64,000 nt of DNA from Angiostrongylus vasorum. Taxonomy: Eukaryota > Nematoda > Chromadorea > Rhabditida > Metastrongylidae. Shown here in pieces: positions 1 through 12,090 of the stretch; position 1 is the first letter of the stretch, and every line of letters starts with the position of its first letter. The position numbers were made by a program, and so were the translations under genes. The DNA lies in contig JADANN010000345.1 in NCBI GenBank assembly GCA_018806985.1, positions 1,132,730 to 1,196,729 on the forward strand. Reading direction: 5' to 3'. The notes under the pieces were generated by a model. That model had not been told where the DNA came from. It did no database searches and saw only the letters and a list, made by a program, of their open reading frames with translations.

Positions 1-2963
1 GCAACAGAACACCTCGTCGTCTGTTGTCTTCCCTAAAAAGAAGCTGCACTTTTTTTTCGGGATCTCAAATCTTATAACAGCATGAAAAACGGTAAAATGG
101 AATCGATTTGGTCACAAACTCGAACATTTTCAATGCTCTTGAATGTTCGTCCTTCGATGTAAAATAGAGAATTAGTGTGCATCAGAGTGACTACTAATGA
201 ACATGTCATAGAACTCTAATTTGGAAGCCAACTACAGCACTGCAGGAGTACTACTGAAAAACCAAGAATGTTAACGCAATGGCTACAAATACTACCAAAT
301 TCAATTCGGAATTTCACTGAACCTCGGTATGGATAGTCAATGTTTTGGTTAGCGATGAGCTTAAACGATGTTGGCTTTGTTATGGTTAACGTTCTGACGG
401 TTTTGCCTTCATCTCAGCCACTTTTCTAATGGACCCACCTGACTAGGGCATCGAGCATCGATGCTCATTAGAATCACTCATGAGTATATTTGGTAAGCAA
501 AAAATATATCCTATTTTCAGAAAATTCTTCACCAAAACCTACTAACCTAGGAGTCTTCCAAGGACGAGATCAGTTGAAAGACAACAATAATCAGACAGAT
601 CTAAAATCAGTCATGAAGTGGCTGTATATTTCTCCACTAGGACCACTTAGCTGACGTCGAACAAAGCACGTGGACGTTAGAGATCCTTAATTGATGTCTA
701 CCGATCTCACTTGATAAACGAGGCCTATCATCGTGATCGACACCATAGTTTTGTGGGTGGACACTATGAAGACGCCTTTGGAAAGAAAAACAATTCATGA
801 ACATGCACAGCCATAAATTAGAAAGCATTAGTTGACGAAATGATGAATAAACGTTGAAAGAATGCTTAGCACAAACAAACAGTATGGTAATAAAGGAAAG
901 CACACGGAAACAATTAATAAAGAAAACAGGGAGGAATTTGGAAGGAATCACCGCTAGAAGGCTCGTGTGTACATCCATCTCTTACATTTTTGTCGGAAGG
1001 TGTAAGAAAAGCCAGAAATCGAAAGACACATAGATGAAGTGGTCGGAGAGTAAGGCAAGTCAAATAGAAAACCCAGAAGCACACTGAGCCGCCTGCTCAA
1101 AGCAAAGATGTGCAGAAAGACAAAAGAGAAGAAAACGTTAAATCACACTGAAAGGGAGATCATTACTGCGCAAGTAGTAACCAGAAGAAAATGTATAGGA
1201 TCTTCTGATTACCTTCTAAGAATTGAAAGCATCAAGAGTTCTATTACTTCTTTAAGTTAGTTACTTCACTTTTGGTACCGAACTTCTGGCTACTGCCCCA
1301 GTTAGGCTGTTAAACGTGAAAGACGGAAAAAGAATCGTATCAGTGACATGATTTCATTGTAGTATTGGAAGGATTTCCACTGCCAGTGCATGTAATGTAG
1401 ACGGACTTCTTTGCAGAGCTCGTCGTATGGGACCAAGAAATTTGACCAAATAGGGGTGTTATTTATAAAGGTTTAAACACCACTAAAATATCCTGATATA
1501 TAATTGGATTTAAGTCATATCCCGTGAAACTTTCTTGTGTGAGAGAAGTTTCCCTGTCAAAGTCGACTAAGGGAAATTACAATTCTGTTTGGTACTTAAA
1601 AATGAAACTAACAGTTTGCTGAAGGTACACGTTTGGCACTCCCCTATCTTCATCGGGCCTATCGGTGAAAGTTCTGAAAACAGGTCGCTTTCCACTTGTA
1701 GCGATTTGAGCACATTTTGGCCTACCGGCAATTTTTCATGCTGCTTATGTGTTCATCAATTTTTTCAGGTCAGCCATACGTCCTATCGACGGTGACTCGA
1801 TGGGCTTCTACAAAGATTAGGGTATATTTCTTCAATTGTTCTAAAGAGAACTGTGTGAAAATCGTAGAACGCACTTGTACACTAAAGAGGGAAGGCTAAC
1901 ATGAACCATGTGCAATGATGACTCTTGAACCGACATGCACTGTTGGCTAGATATCTTGTGCTAGATGGGGTGAACCTAGTAATTCTTTTGCAGTAATGTT
2001 GACATGTTTATCATAGAGCGAAGTGATTTAAATGAAGCAGTTTTTCATTGAATAAATGGAACCAATATTCTGTTGAATTAAGCCTTCACTTTGGTCTTGG
2101 TGGCAAATAGTGGCCTGGTGGTCCACGAGTTAGTGAGGAAAGGAAGGCTGTTATTCGTAAAGGAATGATGATTACATGATGAGCTCCATCTCTAAATGGA
2201 TCTTTTTAGAAAGCAGCACGGCGTAAACCTAATAATGCCAATAACCTGTGCATCGATGAACTACTAGAACATACCGCATTCTTTGGAAGGAATAGAGTGA
2301 TGCACATGTGATGGTAGTGAGGGTGATGCTCATTCTGTGTTGTTGTCGAAATAGTGAGATCCAAAGGGAACATAGGCGAATAGTTCGACCATGGCAACGT
2401 CTGGTGGGAACGGTTCACCTCAACGACACTGACGACTGTCACGATAGTGGAACCCACACCTAAAAATTCGTTTATGAAGAAATATGGAACCGATATTAAC
2501 TTGAATAGCGGATGCGAGATAACGAATGAAATGAGAAAGTGCTAGAGTCCTGACAATACATGGAACCGCTTTCTACAAAGAAATGAAGAATAAAAAAAAC
2601 TTGCGAATATTACAACATCGGAAGAAAACTTTTAATGCTTAAGAACGCGAGCCCGCATCTATCTCAATTTGGGCCTGTGTGTAAAGGTAGAGTAGCTCGT
2701 TTAAAGGTGTATTACGGTGACAATAATGCCACAACTGAGATTTTAGTCGTCATAGTAGTGTTCCAAATCCAAGGATACATGGTCTAGAAAGCAAGGAAAC
2801 TTGCAAAAACCTTGCTTTGCGAAGCAACACGGTGTATTCAAATCGCATATGTGCTTCCAGAAGCGTGAATTAACAAATAGGCAAAGAAGGAAACAGTAAC
2901 GGACTCAACGCTGATCTGTCAGTAATATCCTGTGCATTCCACTCCTTTTAGGATCGCAGAAGA
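1..2963. other. No recognised gene; unassigned DNA
   Basis: I find no gene or transposon that I can name here. The longest open frame is 113 codons on the minus strand (637-978), without a recognisable domain. A TTTTCAG acceptor-like site near 524 is followed by about 43 open codons ending at a TGA near 651, and another TTTTTTCAG near 1767 is followed by about 43 open codons. Either could be a terminal exon of an unknown gene, but nothing supports joining them. A perfect 14-bp palindrome GAGCATCGATGCTC lies at 453-466. Confidence 0.5.
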
Positions 2964-3254
2964 GGCGCGTGTAGCGGAGTGCTCGGAGGCGTCCTGCGAC
3001 AAAATGTGGAATCGATCCTCGCACCCATGGCTCACCAAGCCTTCCATCCCTTCGGGGTCGGCAAGTTGGTACCAGACTTGTCTGGAAGGATAGTAGCACT
3101 GGATCGATACATCGGTAGGCTACCGCGAGTCATTGTAAAGGCTAAATATGCATTCAATCACCTTCAACGGTGCCTAATGAAGTCGAATGCATGGCGCATC
3201 TCTCAGGGGATTGATCAACGCCGAGAGCTTTATCCTTTATCCTTTTTATCCTTT
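2964..3254 (+). repeat. tRNA-derived SINE, family 2 (copy 1)
   Basis: The 5' end looks like a tRNA internal promoter: an A-box-like GTAGCGGAGTGCTCGG is followed about 35 bases later by a B-box-like GGAATCGATCC. A conserved body of about 200 bases follows, and the 3' end is a short run of TTTATCC-type units. Related copies in this window lie at 17907-18215, 23871-24110, 29625-29935 and 34410-34718, with a head-only piece at about 20778-20830 and its arm B' counterpart at about 31800-31850. The high-identity part of arm A starts inside this copy at about 3195. The 5' two thirds differ clearly from the counterpart at 29690-29935, while the tail and downstream DNA are nearly identical. The tRNA origin is inferred from the two boxes. 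Confidence 0.6.
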
Positions 3255-5777
3255 AGAATCGTAGAATGAAATGTATACTCGAGGGTGTCTAATAATACCA
3301 AGTCAATATTTTCTATCCTCTCCAGTTATTTGATACTTTGTTGTACGTTTTGCTAAACCGTGGCGCCATGTCATACGTCTGTTCTATGCGTATTATAGTA
3401 GCTTGCATTAGTCCATGCGACCATGTGCATAATAGGCAGCACAAACTACTGCAGAGCGTATTCTCAAAAATCGGGAAATAAAGAGTTTTTAGATAGAACA
3501 TTCAACCAACCAAGAAACTCCATTGAACATCCAAACAAGGAAAAGCTATGCGAACTGATTCAAAAGCCGCAGAGTGCTAAAACCATGGAGCACGCCTTTA
3601 TCGTCGTTTTGAACAAATCTTGACGAAGCGCCATAGACACGTCCGAACTGTAGTCCCAGTCGCGCGATTGCCGTTTAGATTCCAAGTGTTCGAAATATCA
3701 TACAAACACATAAATCAATGCTAAGCATGATTAGCATAATTCCAAGCCCAAAGTAGATTTTTCTGCGATAAGAGATGTTTACCCCATACTAAGTGCGCGC
3801 ACTGTTCCAATTTTCGTTAGTACAGTTAAATAACTTCACAGTTATAATACATTTTTCAGAGCATCACACCATTCAGTGTTGTATAAAGAAGCAAACTGGT
3901 GCGGAATTTAAATAAGTGAGCAAGACATCTCACTTCTCTCACTAACTCCCATGATGTGCAATCTCACTAACGGAAGAAAACTCCCGGAACAGCGGCATTT
4001 GACGCAAAGTAGCGCTAAAAAATATTCCTTCAAGATCGACATTGTTTGGAATAATTCGATGCAAAATCGTCTAACAAACAGAAGCGTTTGACTGAGATTT
4101 TGCCAGATTTCAATATTCCACAGTATCCCGCACCCATTAGCTCATTGACTAGTGCTTTACCAATCTGTGAACCTTAATAGTAAACGAGCGAGACGAGACT
4201 TAGCAAAAGAAGCTAACTCATTACGAAACAGGTTAGTGAGACAAAATGTAAACAATCCTTACGCTTTCGTGCAACTCATCAAGCAACGTTAAACCAATTC
4301 TGGTGGAATCGGACTGGAATGATGACTTCGATATCTTCTGATTAACTTCGCTTATTCCTCTGACTTTCTGTTTGCTTTTTTTAGAACGTTTCTTCTGAGA
4401 ACCGGGATCTTCCTAAAATATTTACGATTTGACCAGGATTCCTGCAGATTTCGCATGGATATCACTGTAATGTTAACGTGGAAACAATGTTGAAGCTTAC
4501 TAGTCACAACAAATATGATACCTTCGACACCTCGCACTGATTCTTGCTCTGTTACCAGAACACATTTTCTTAAAAACCACCTAACATGCAATAATTCAAT
4601 GTTGCTAGGGATTCGATAAAAAAGCGGAAGAGGTAAGTGCAAACGGAATGACGACGGCCATGTGACAGAAGCGTCATCGAGTGTTCCTCCATTAAAGGGA
4701 CCGCGATCTACCCGAAATTTAGCCGTCGAGCAACCTTTCAGCCTTTTCACGGGAAGACGTCTGCGAAGGATTGAACACACGTCCGTACTGCGCAACTTAA
4801 AAAGCTGAAGAGTAGTTTAACTGTAATTACTTGGATGCTTGAATATTTGTATGACCCGTCTTTACTGATTGTGCGGGCCTCAGCATACTCTCCACTTTTT
4901 TCGGAGTTTTGCTGGTTTAGCCATTGTGGTTCCCCTGGGGTCCCTCAGGTCAGCCGGGTCATAGCTTGTTCCAGGTCGTCACCACCACAAGCAGTGGCCG
5001 CCCTTGTGAGTCGGAGGGAGATTTGCCATCATGGTTTCGATACCAGTTTGATACCAGGACGATGGTGAATCCTGATATTGGTTTACTCTTATCTGGGCTT
5101 TCTAATGCAACCGCCGAGCTCCTTCTCAGCAAGGAGACCCTGCTTGGGAAATGAATCCCCCCGATGTAGATCGCAGTCCCGATACCGAGGAACACCTCCC
5201 AGCCACAGTAAGGTAAACCATTGGGAGGTGTGCTTTTATTGGAGGGAACAAGTGACAGAAGTCAATAATACATCGTGACCAAGTTGAAAACATTCATTGG
5301 TTAGTCATTTCATAGGCTTCGGAATCTAACAATTAAGTGCACTGTAAATTCAGATGAACGCTAGTGTCCTGAAACTCCCAGGAGATTTCAGCCCTTCTGG
5401 AAACACCTCTAAGATCGGGTAAAAACAGTGATGGAAAAGAAAAGTCCGCAGAATTCCACGGTGATCAAGATATAAGCTGACAACTTTTTTGAATATGTTT
5501 CCATTATGAGGACTGTAGAATTCAATGAGAGGATCTCTTCAATACTACGAGCTCGTACTTTATCGTAATATGTACTACTGAGAACAATTTCATACAAGAT
5601 CAAGTGCTTCCTATCATAGACTTCTAATAGATAGCGTGCTCTGTTTACGATTGTGATCTCAAGGCCAGAAATTTCTTAATTCTTCATGTGAAAATTTCTA
5701 GTCTTCACTGTGAAGGAGCGGTTACCTACAGTCGTTGTGTTCTAGTGCTTGGTCGTGCTTTTCGTTTCATACCTTCA
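3195..5777. repeat. Inverted-duplication arm A (left copy)
   Basis: About 2.58 kb is present again in reverse orientation at about 27120-29690 with only scattered substitutions and small indels. The left end lies inside a family-2 SINE. At the right end the two copies match through the ACCTT near 5777 and then part completely: here an RTE relic follows, in the other copy the Aurora kinase leader. The arm contains a dispersed repeat (4888-5000), an inverted-repeat hairpin CACCTCCC/GGGAGGTG (5193-5200 with 5223-5230) and a 147-codon minus-strand frame (4352-4795). That frame is broken by indels in the other copy, so I do not treat it as a gene. Confidence 0.85.
4888..5000 (+). repeat. Dispersed repeat C in arm A
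   Basis: The block begins with a CTCCA-T(n)-CGGAGTTTTGCTGG motif, continues through GCCATTGTGGTTCCC and ends in GTCACCACCACAAGCAGTGG. A diverged copy lies in arm B at 16575-16690 on the minus strand, and both are mirrored in arms A' and B'. It has no coding potential that I recognise and no visible terminal repeats. The class is unknown. Confidence 0.5.
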
Positions 5778-5879
5778 CTAAATGGAAGACTTACTGGCGC
5801 CCGCTCGAGTCACTCGACGATCAACGGGGACTACAGGTGATAAAGGTGACACAGTGTATGCTCACCTACACCTGACTTT

Positions 5880-7000
5880 GTCGACAAAGGGCTTGACCAG
5901 GCAGGAGAGAAGACCAAGTTATGATGTCGGGACGAGAAGACGCCACTCATTCAACCCCGTCTATGACACTGGAGAAGAACTGTTCCTCGGAATATGCGAC
6001 AATAGAAAAGTCAGCGGTATTGACATTCTCGTTAAGACGAGTTTGGCTATAAACATCGATTCATTTCGACCAACTAACAACATAATTTAGGCATATACGT
6101 TAAAGGTTTGTTGGGTGGGTACCAACACCAGGCTATAGATGAGTATATTGTCCCATCAGTTCTTGCTTCCGAAATGCGACAAGATACATCGTTGGTAAAG
6201 AATCGAATGACGCTGGTCCGGGCATCGTAAGAACTGAACCTCTGGAGAACCTTCCACCACTTCTCATTAAAGCATTGGCTCGGTTTCCTACACACTCACC
6301 AGTCAGAATGCAACGTTAATATTTAATGGAAAACCAAATGGACGGTGTTATTGTTTAAGAATAGTGACTTCCACGATATCGCGACAACTACCGCTCAATC
6401 TGCTTGCTGTCTGTCATCTACATGCTCTTCATTGGAGACTGAACGACTTAACTCTAGAGTTGAGCCGAAGGAAGTGAGTGGCTTATGAGCTTTCAAGAGC
6501 ATCAGGGATGGAGTGAGGAGAGCAAAGAACATCCGACTCCGTGCCCACTTTTTTCGACTTCATGATTCTTCCCTACCTTAACGCATGGGTCAGAAACCAG
6601 GTCGCTGTGCAAGCAGGATGGACGTTATTGAACCCGCTGTCGAAAGACGATGCTAGAAATATCCTGTCTCAGACAACTCAGCAAGGAGACACGAAGCTCC
6701 CAACCTGCGTCAACGATCAAAGTCAAAGGTGCCGTTCTATAACCCAAACTGTCAAAGACAAGATGTGCCGAACACTAGGACGTAGAAACGCCACAGGTGG
6801 ACAAACTCCTGACTGGATCCCTGAGGATGTCAGACGTATAGCAGGAAGAGTTTCAGACAACATATTCGGTCCTTATAATCTTGGCATATTCTTGCCAGTG
6901 ACTCTCTTGTACCTTATCTATCTGGCTCACCTTACAATTCAACAGCACTCCCAGCCCTGTGTTATGCAGCAGAAACGAAGACCGGTACTTCAACCAGGTC
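5880..7000 (+). pseudogene. Decayed RTE-type non-LTR retrotransposon (endonuclease and RT pieces)
   Basis: Pieces of an RTE-clade polyprotein appear in the correct order but in different frames. About 5880-6075 encodes an endonuclease (EEP) segment with YDTGEELFLGICDNRK and LVKTSLAINIDSF. About 6140-6440 encodes an RT segment with VPSVLASEMR, ENLPPLLIKALARF and NYRSICLLSV. About 6440-6560 gives DLTLELSRRK and then KNIRLRAHFF. The stretch 6800-6860 gives DWIPEDVRRIAGR, the C-terminal RTE signature. At 6930-6990 a second overlapping piece, NSTALPALCYAAET, suggests a fragment of another copy. Most of the endonuclease and the catalytic core of the RT are deleted, and stops and frameshifts separate the pieces. 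The 155-codon open frame at 6541-7008 is part of this relic and not a separate gene. Assignment to RTE rests on remembered family motifs. Confidence 0.75.
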
Positions 7001-8462
7001 AAGAATAATATGTACTACTCAAAGAGAACATGAATTGCTCCCTCTTCTATTTAATGGGCACACACAATCTCTTGTCACAATGCGAAGCTCTGGTCTTCGA
7101 TTACATGTCATCTTCAAGATCCAGGGATAACATTCCACTAGGCGAAATATGAATGGGTCATCTAATGAGAAGAACATACCATAGTTTAACGAGAAGAAAT
7201 GTAGTTATTAGAATAGAGCGGACTCTGCGACAGTGCTGGCGTCCCTTGAGATGACCACCTATAAGTGGGGCGGATGTGTTTGTAACTGAAGCCAATCAAG
7301 TGTACTCCAAAGTACGGTTGTATTAGAGATCACGGTAAGAGGGATGCAACCTTTACGATGGTCGAAGCAAACCACCATCATCGACGACGTCTGCGAGGCA
7401 ATGAAACAAATTCAAAATGTGGAATTTGCAGAACTCGTGAAGACGAGCGTTTTAATTATCCCTATAGATACAATGGCTTTATTCTGCCCTGTAGAGAGTA
7501 GTCCTTATTTTATCTTTAATCATGTGTATGTAGTCCCTTCCCTCGACACAAGACGTGCGTGCTTGCCTCACCTCGGTGCCTCTCCATAACTACCGGGCAA
7601 GGCAACATCGCGTGGTGGCTCGACACTGTGATCATCTCCGCCCCGTTGAAACATGAGTCGCGTCACGCCATTCGATCATCTTTTCTGGACAAGATATTGA
7701 ACCGTTTTCTCATGAGCTTTCTATATAGGCAACATCATTAGCCATCTTTTCCATCTGATGCGGTTGATGGCGTGTGCTTTGAAGGAAGCTCAGAATCCAC
7801 GCGAAGAACCAACTGTCGAGAATGTATTTAAGCAGCCTTAGAATCATTAACCTAGTCGTTTAGTTAGCATCCTTACAGTTTGGTTTTTCCATCGCCATCT
7901 TTGTGCCCCATACATCTTCCCTTGCCAACTAGTTGAGTAACGGCCGCCGTTCTGGGGAAACGAATGGAAGAGGTGCAGAGCTCCATATGACATGAGGAAA
8001 CGAGTCCTCGAAGACCCTATGGAGATAACTGCAATACTGTGGTCAATAATTTTGATACACTTTGTTGCGCTAGAAGAAACCGAACGGACATCATGTAACC
8101 ACAGCGTTAATCGCTCGGAGGACATAAAGACTATCACATTTCTTGCATTATGCCATTGTTTTGCCGTTTTCGACAGAAAGGCGACAACTAGTGGCTCACT
8201 GGGTATTGACACTCCACAGCTGCACGCCTAGTCATCTTTACTTAGCGCTTGGATGCAATGTGTGCGTGGTTGGTGCGACCTTCTATGTAGACAAGCACTG
8301 CAGGTTCTATTTGAAGATTGGTGATTGTTTATAAAGGTAGGAGGTAAAGCTTGAAAATCGTAACTGCTTTCAGGGTGCCTATGAACGAGCTTTGTATAAC
8401 CTCTGTTGATCTTGACTGCAGGCAAGAATTGTGATTTGCCATTGTTATAATAATAGACGGTA
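7001..8462. other. No recognised gene
   Basis: Several open frames of 60-121 codons occur on both strands, the longest on the minus strand at 7847-8212. They overlap one another and have no domain, splice-site context or repeat signature I can name. Part of this could be 3' sequence of the preceding retroelement, but I see no clear match. Confidence 0.4.
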
Positions 8463-9692
8463 ACACGTGAAATGTCGGATTTTGTTGTTTTAACTCTCCG
8501 TGTAGTTTTTTTAAACAAAAAATTTTTGTTCTTTACGTATGTTTGACACGTTTATGAAGCACAAAGTCTGTTCTTTCTATACTCAGTATTGGTTCTTTGC
8601 AAGATTTATTATTTTATCACTTCTATAGGCCTTAACTTTGATATGATAACTCAACGTAATATTCGTGCCCTTTTTTTTGTGCGAGTGAAAACGTGGACAC
8701 AATGCCGCGTTTGAAGACGGCTTTGTTAGTGAACGTACCATATGCCGTTGGTACATAAAGTTTGAATCTGGGAGCGACAGCCTAACAAACGACGAGCGTG
8801 GTATGTCAGAAATTACGGTGAATGATGAGGCACTTCGTACTCTAGTCGAATCAAATCCACATCAAACGGTCTGAGAACTGGCAACAGTGTTTGTAGTCAG
8901 TGTTATGATTATTTCACGTCACTCACAGTTGATTGGCAAAGTTAAAAAGGTGGAAAAATGGGTTACACACGAACTCAACGAAGAGCAAAGAACTCAATGT
9001 TGGAAAATTCGCATTTCGCTGCTGATTCGCCACAATAGAGATCCATTTTTTGAATCGCATTATAACTTGTGATGAAACGTGGACACTGTACGATAATCCT
9101 CGCCGTTCTGCACAACGGCTAGACACCGATGAGAACCCACGACACATGCCTAAACCGAGTCTGCATCCAAAGAAGACCATGGTTTCTGTTTTGCACTCAA
9201 TGACTGGTAGAACTCATTATAAATTCTTGAAACTTGGTGAAAGTATGACGTCAGAGAAATATTGTGCTTAAAATGAAGAAATGCATCAAAAACCACGCTT
9301 CAAGCATCCGGCAGTGATCGATAGAAAAGGACCAGTATTGCTTCGTGACAACGCAAGACCGCATGTTTCCCATATGACATTAGGAAGGCTGAATGAAATG
9401 CGCTACGAAACTTTGCCACATCCCCCTTACTCGCCAGGTTTGTCGCCAACGAATCTTTTTTAAGCATCTGGACCACTTTCTGACGGAAAAGTCTTCAACG
9501 ACGAAATAACCGTTGAAAAGGCATTTAAAGAATTCATTGATGCTAAAACGGACAATTTCTATATTAATGGAGTTAACATGGTTTTTGCTGGGAATAAAGT
9601 GCTGATTTCAATGGCTCTTATTTCGATCAATAAAATCAGAGTGAAAAAAAAGTTACTTAAAGTTTACCTTCGATATCGGACATTTCATGTGA
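8463..9692 (+). mobile_element. Mariner-family transposon, full length but dead
   Basis: The element is about 1230 bp, the usual mariner size, with terminal inverted repeats (left ACACGTGAAATGTCGGAT; right end, read inward, TCACATGAAATGTCCGAT) and a flanking TA on both sides. The transposase reads in pieces: an N-terminal helix-turn-helix part (FEDGFVSERTICRW, ALRTLVESNPHQTV), the linker WVTHELNEEQ (family WVPHEL), the first catalytic motif TCDETW near 9070, and the second LLRDNARPH near 9350. The third motif reads YSPGLSPTN where the family has YSPDLSPTD, so the third catalytic Asp is Asn. In-frame stops occur at 8872-8874 (TGA) and 9269-9271 (TAA), with further frameshifts. It cannot make an active enzyme, but its ends are well preserved. 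Confidence 0.9.
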
Positions 9693-11440
9693 TATAAACT
9701 AATATGTTTATTGTGCGCCCAATACACCACCAGAAAGGAAAAGACCCCTACGTAGCTCACATCATCTAGTCACCACCTGACTCCAATGCATCGCACACGG
9801 TCCGTTATTTGTTAAGATATGAATATTTCTAAATCCACAACAGTTTATGAGAGTACGGGCTCTGATCCAAGGTGTTTTCTATCTACTAGCTGATCATCGG
9901 TGATCAGTTAATTATTAATTGCTAAATAATTATGAAAACTATGAAAATCATTAAACCTTTCTGTGATACAGACATTGAACGATTGCCAGTTATTGTTGAG
10001 AACAACCATATAAACGGAGAACGCTACCCGAACATTCAACCGGCGTCCGCTTCGTTTAATACTTTTCACTGAAACGGGAAATTTTCCGGTCTCGGTTTTT
10101 TTCCTAACGCTTACTTTTTTTAACTACTTCTTTCTTGACAACTTTTATTCTTAACGCTTCTTTAATATATTTATGTACAGCCCATTGAATAGAATATAGT
10201 TATAAAAAGAACTCTTCGTTCTCGGTTTGATGCTTTTCATGTGCTTTGCCGCTGATCACTCTCTCACAGAGGGATTTCGTGCCCGCTACCTGCGAGGCAA
10301 TGTAGCGCTTCCCCAGGCGGCGGATAGCCGCTTAATCGTGGAACAAAAGCGACCTTTGCTTCCTTGAGACGCAGCCGGATCCAGAGGATGAACTCTCTGC
10401 TTTTGCTGCGCCGATTTGCCACATACCTTCTGTATTTACGAGGGCGTATTCATGAATAGCTGCGTGGGTGTTTTCTCGTTTATGCGGATGGTATTCTACG
10501 GGTTAATTCGCCCAAAAAGCCTGCAATGTATAGGAGGCGGTTAGGAGTCGCCTCCAACAAATAAGTTATAAATAATGAGTAGTTCCCTGTCTACTCTGGG
10601 GTGAGAGACTGGCAAGCTACCCGTGAGAATACCCTGCCCCTACGTTCAGAACATCTATACAGTATAAAACTATTACTATTGCAACCAGGGTCACTCGAGG
10701 TGAAAATAGCGTAAGCTGACATCTTTTGTTAGCCAACTGATAGTGGGAAACGCCCCAGGTATGGAAGAAAGCCTGCAGAAGGTCTTTATAATTAGTAGTT
10801 AAGTGTTATTGGTGATATTCGTCAAAAAGTAGAAGAAAGGAAACCATCATATTTCATACCTGATGCTTAGACGACGGTCTTCACGAAAGTTGCTGAGTGT
10901 AGCACATTTTCCATTTGTTGCTTTGCTTCGTAATTGTCGTTCATGGTGATGGTTGATTCGAGCATGGTAGCGGGTGCGAGTTTCATGCTGTGATTTGTAT
11001 AACAATTGCAGGTGGTAATACAGCTGTTTGATTTTAGTAACGAACACGAACGGTCAACGGAAGGTGGTCGTTCTAGTAGACGTTCGCTTCCTCGTAGAGT
11101 CCACTCTGTTACTCCGCAGTTTTCGTCTGCCCGTCGTCCATTCTTCTCATTATGTGATCGGCCTGTTTATGTTCACTATCGACATGTGTTCTCCTTGTTC
11201 TCAAAGATTGGGTACATCTCGAAGATAAGAGCTTTGCATTACGCCTAAACGTTATGTTTCTGCAGGTTGTATTGCAGAAGACATCATTCAGGCGCTCTCT
11301 GAGTGGGGCGAATTAGTCTCGATGTGGTTGAACTAGTTCAACCCACGTCTCCGATTGCGTAACGGGCGCCTAGGAGCGTTATAATTTTTGGAGTACCCTG
11401 CGAAATGGGAGAAATTACGTGTTGCTTGTCTCAGGTTATA
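9693..11440. other. No recognised gene; small hairpins
   Basis: A hairpin CTGATCA-TCGG-TGATCAG lies at 9890-9907 and another, GGAGGCG/CGCCTCC, at 10533-10555. The block about 10230-10700 is more GC-rich than its surroundings and has an open minus-strand frame of about 45 codons, without a domain I recognise. At about 11010-11200 an acceptor-like ATTGCAG is followed by an open, Arg/Ser-rich plus-strand frame. It may be an exon of an unknown gene, but it has no partner exon. Confidence 0.4.
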
Positions 11441-12090
11441 ACATATGAAATGTCCGATTTTGAATGTAAAGTAAAAGTTTAAACAACCATAACTTTTTTA
11501 TGCTAATTTTTTATAATAAACACCATTAAAATAAGCACATTTTTTTAAGAAAAAACAAATTTGTTTTGTTTTAGTCTCGAAAAATTCTCGAGTTCTGGAA
11601 GCGACGAAATTCATTGAAAGTATTTCTTGCGTCATCGTGGCTGATGAAGCATTTCACGCTCGGGAAGTTGTAAAGATGCTTGAAGAAGTGATAGTCAGCA
11701 GGCGACAGGTCTGATGAATATCGCAGGTGAGGCAAAATTTTGTAGCCCGACTCGTTCAATTTCTTTGTTGGCAGTACTTCTCTGCCGTAATCGTTTCGCC
11801 CGGATTGAAAAAGATATGATGAATCAGCCAGGCTGCAGACCACCAAACGGTCATCATAACCTTTTTTGGCACAATTTCGACTTTGCGAAATGCTGTGGAG
11901 GCTGATCCAATCTAATCATTGAGCTGAAGTCGCCGGTTGTCGCACAGGGTCCACTTCTCTTCGCACATCACAACTCGACCCAGAAACGGGTCGTTTTTTT
12001 TGGGCAGAAAAGGGGCAGACGACGCTTCAAAACGGCGATTTTTTTGGTTAACGTTTAATTCGTGCGGCAACCACCATGTCACAGTAGGGA
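11441..12090 (-). mobile_element. Truncated mariner transposon
   Basis: The plus-strand left edge is a terminal repeat, ACATATGAAATGTCCGAT preceded by TA, nearly the same as the ends of the mariner at 8463-9692. Reading inward on the minus strand, the transposase shows WLPHELNVNQKNRRF, then DPFLGRVVMCEEKW, then VMMTVWWSAAWLIHH and NPGETITAEKYCQQ, then LNESGYKILPHLRYSSDL and PADYHFFKHL. The first catalytic motif reads CEE instead of CDE. The central section with the second Asp (HDNARPH region) is deleted between EKYCQQ and LNESGY. The third Asp, in PADYHFF, is present. No opposite terminal repeat was found, so the N-terminal half is missing or unrecognisable. Confidence 0.85.

Noticed and set aside
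4352..4795. 147-codon open frame on the minus strand in arm A
   Set aside because: In the nearly identical arm A' the same frame is split by short deletions, there is no recognisable domain and no splice or start context. It is treated as non-coding.
6541..7008. 155-codon frame as a separate protein with a membrane segment
   Set aside because: It starts with GTG and overlaps RTE motifs (DWIPEDVRRIAGR here, others in neighbouring frames), so it is retrotransposon debris. The hydrophobic run is accidental.
10230..10700. GC-rich block as an RNA gene
   Set aside because: Only one 7-bp hairpin is visible, with no match to rRNA, tRNA or known small RNA structures that I can recognise.
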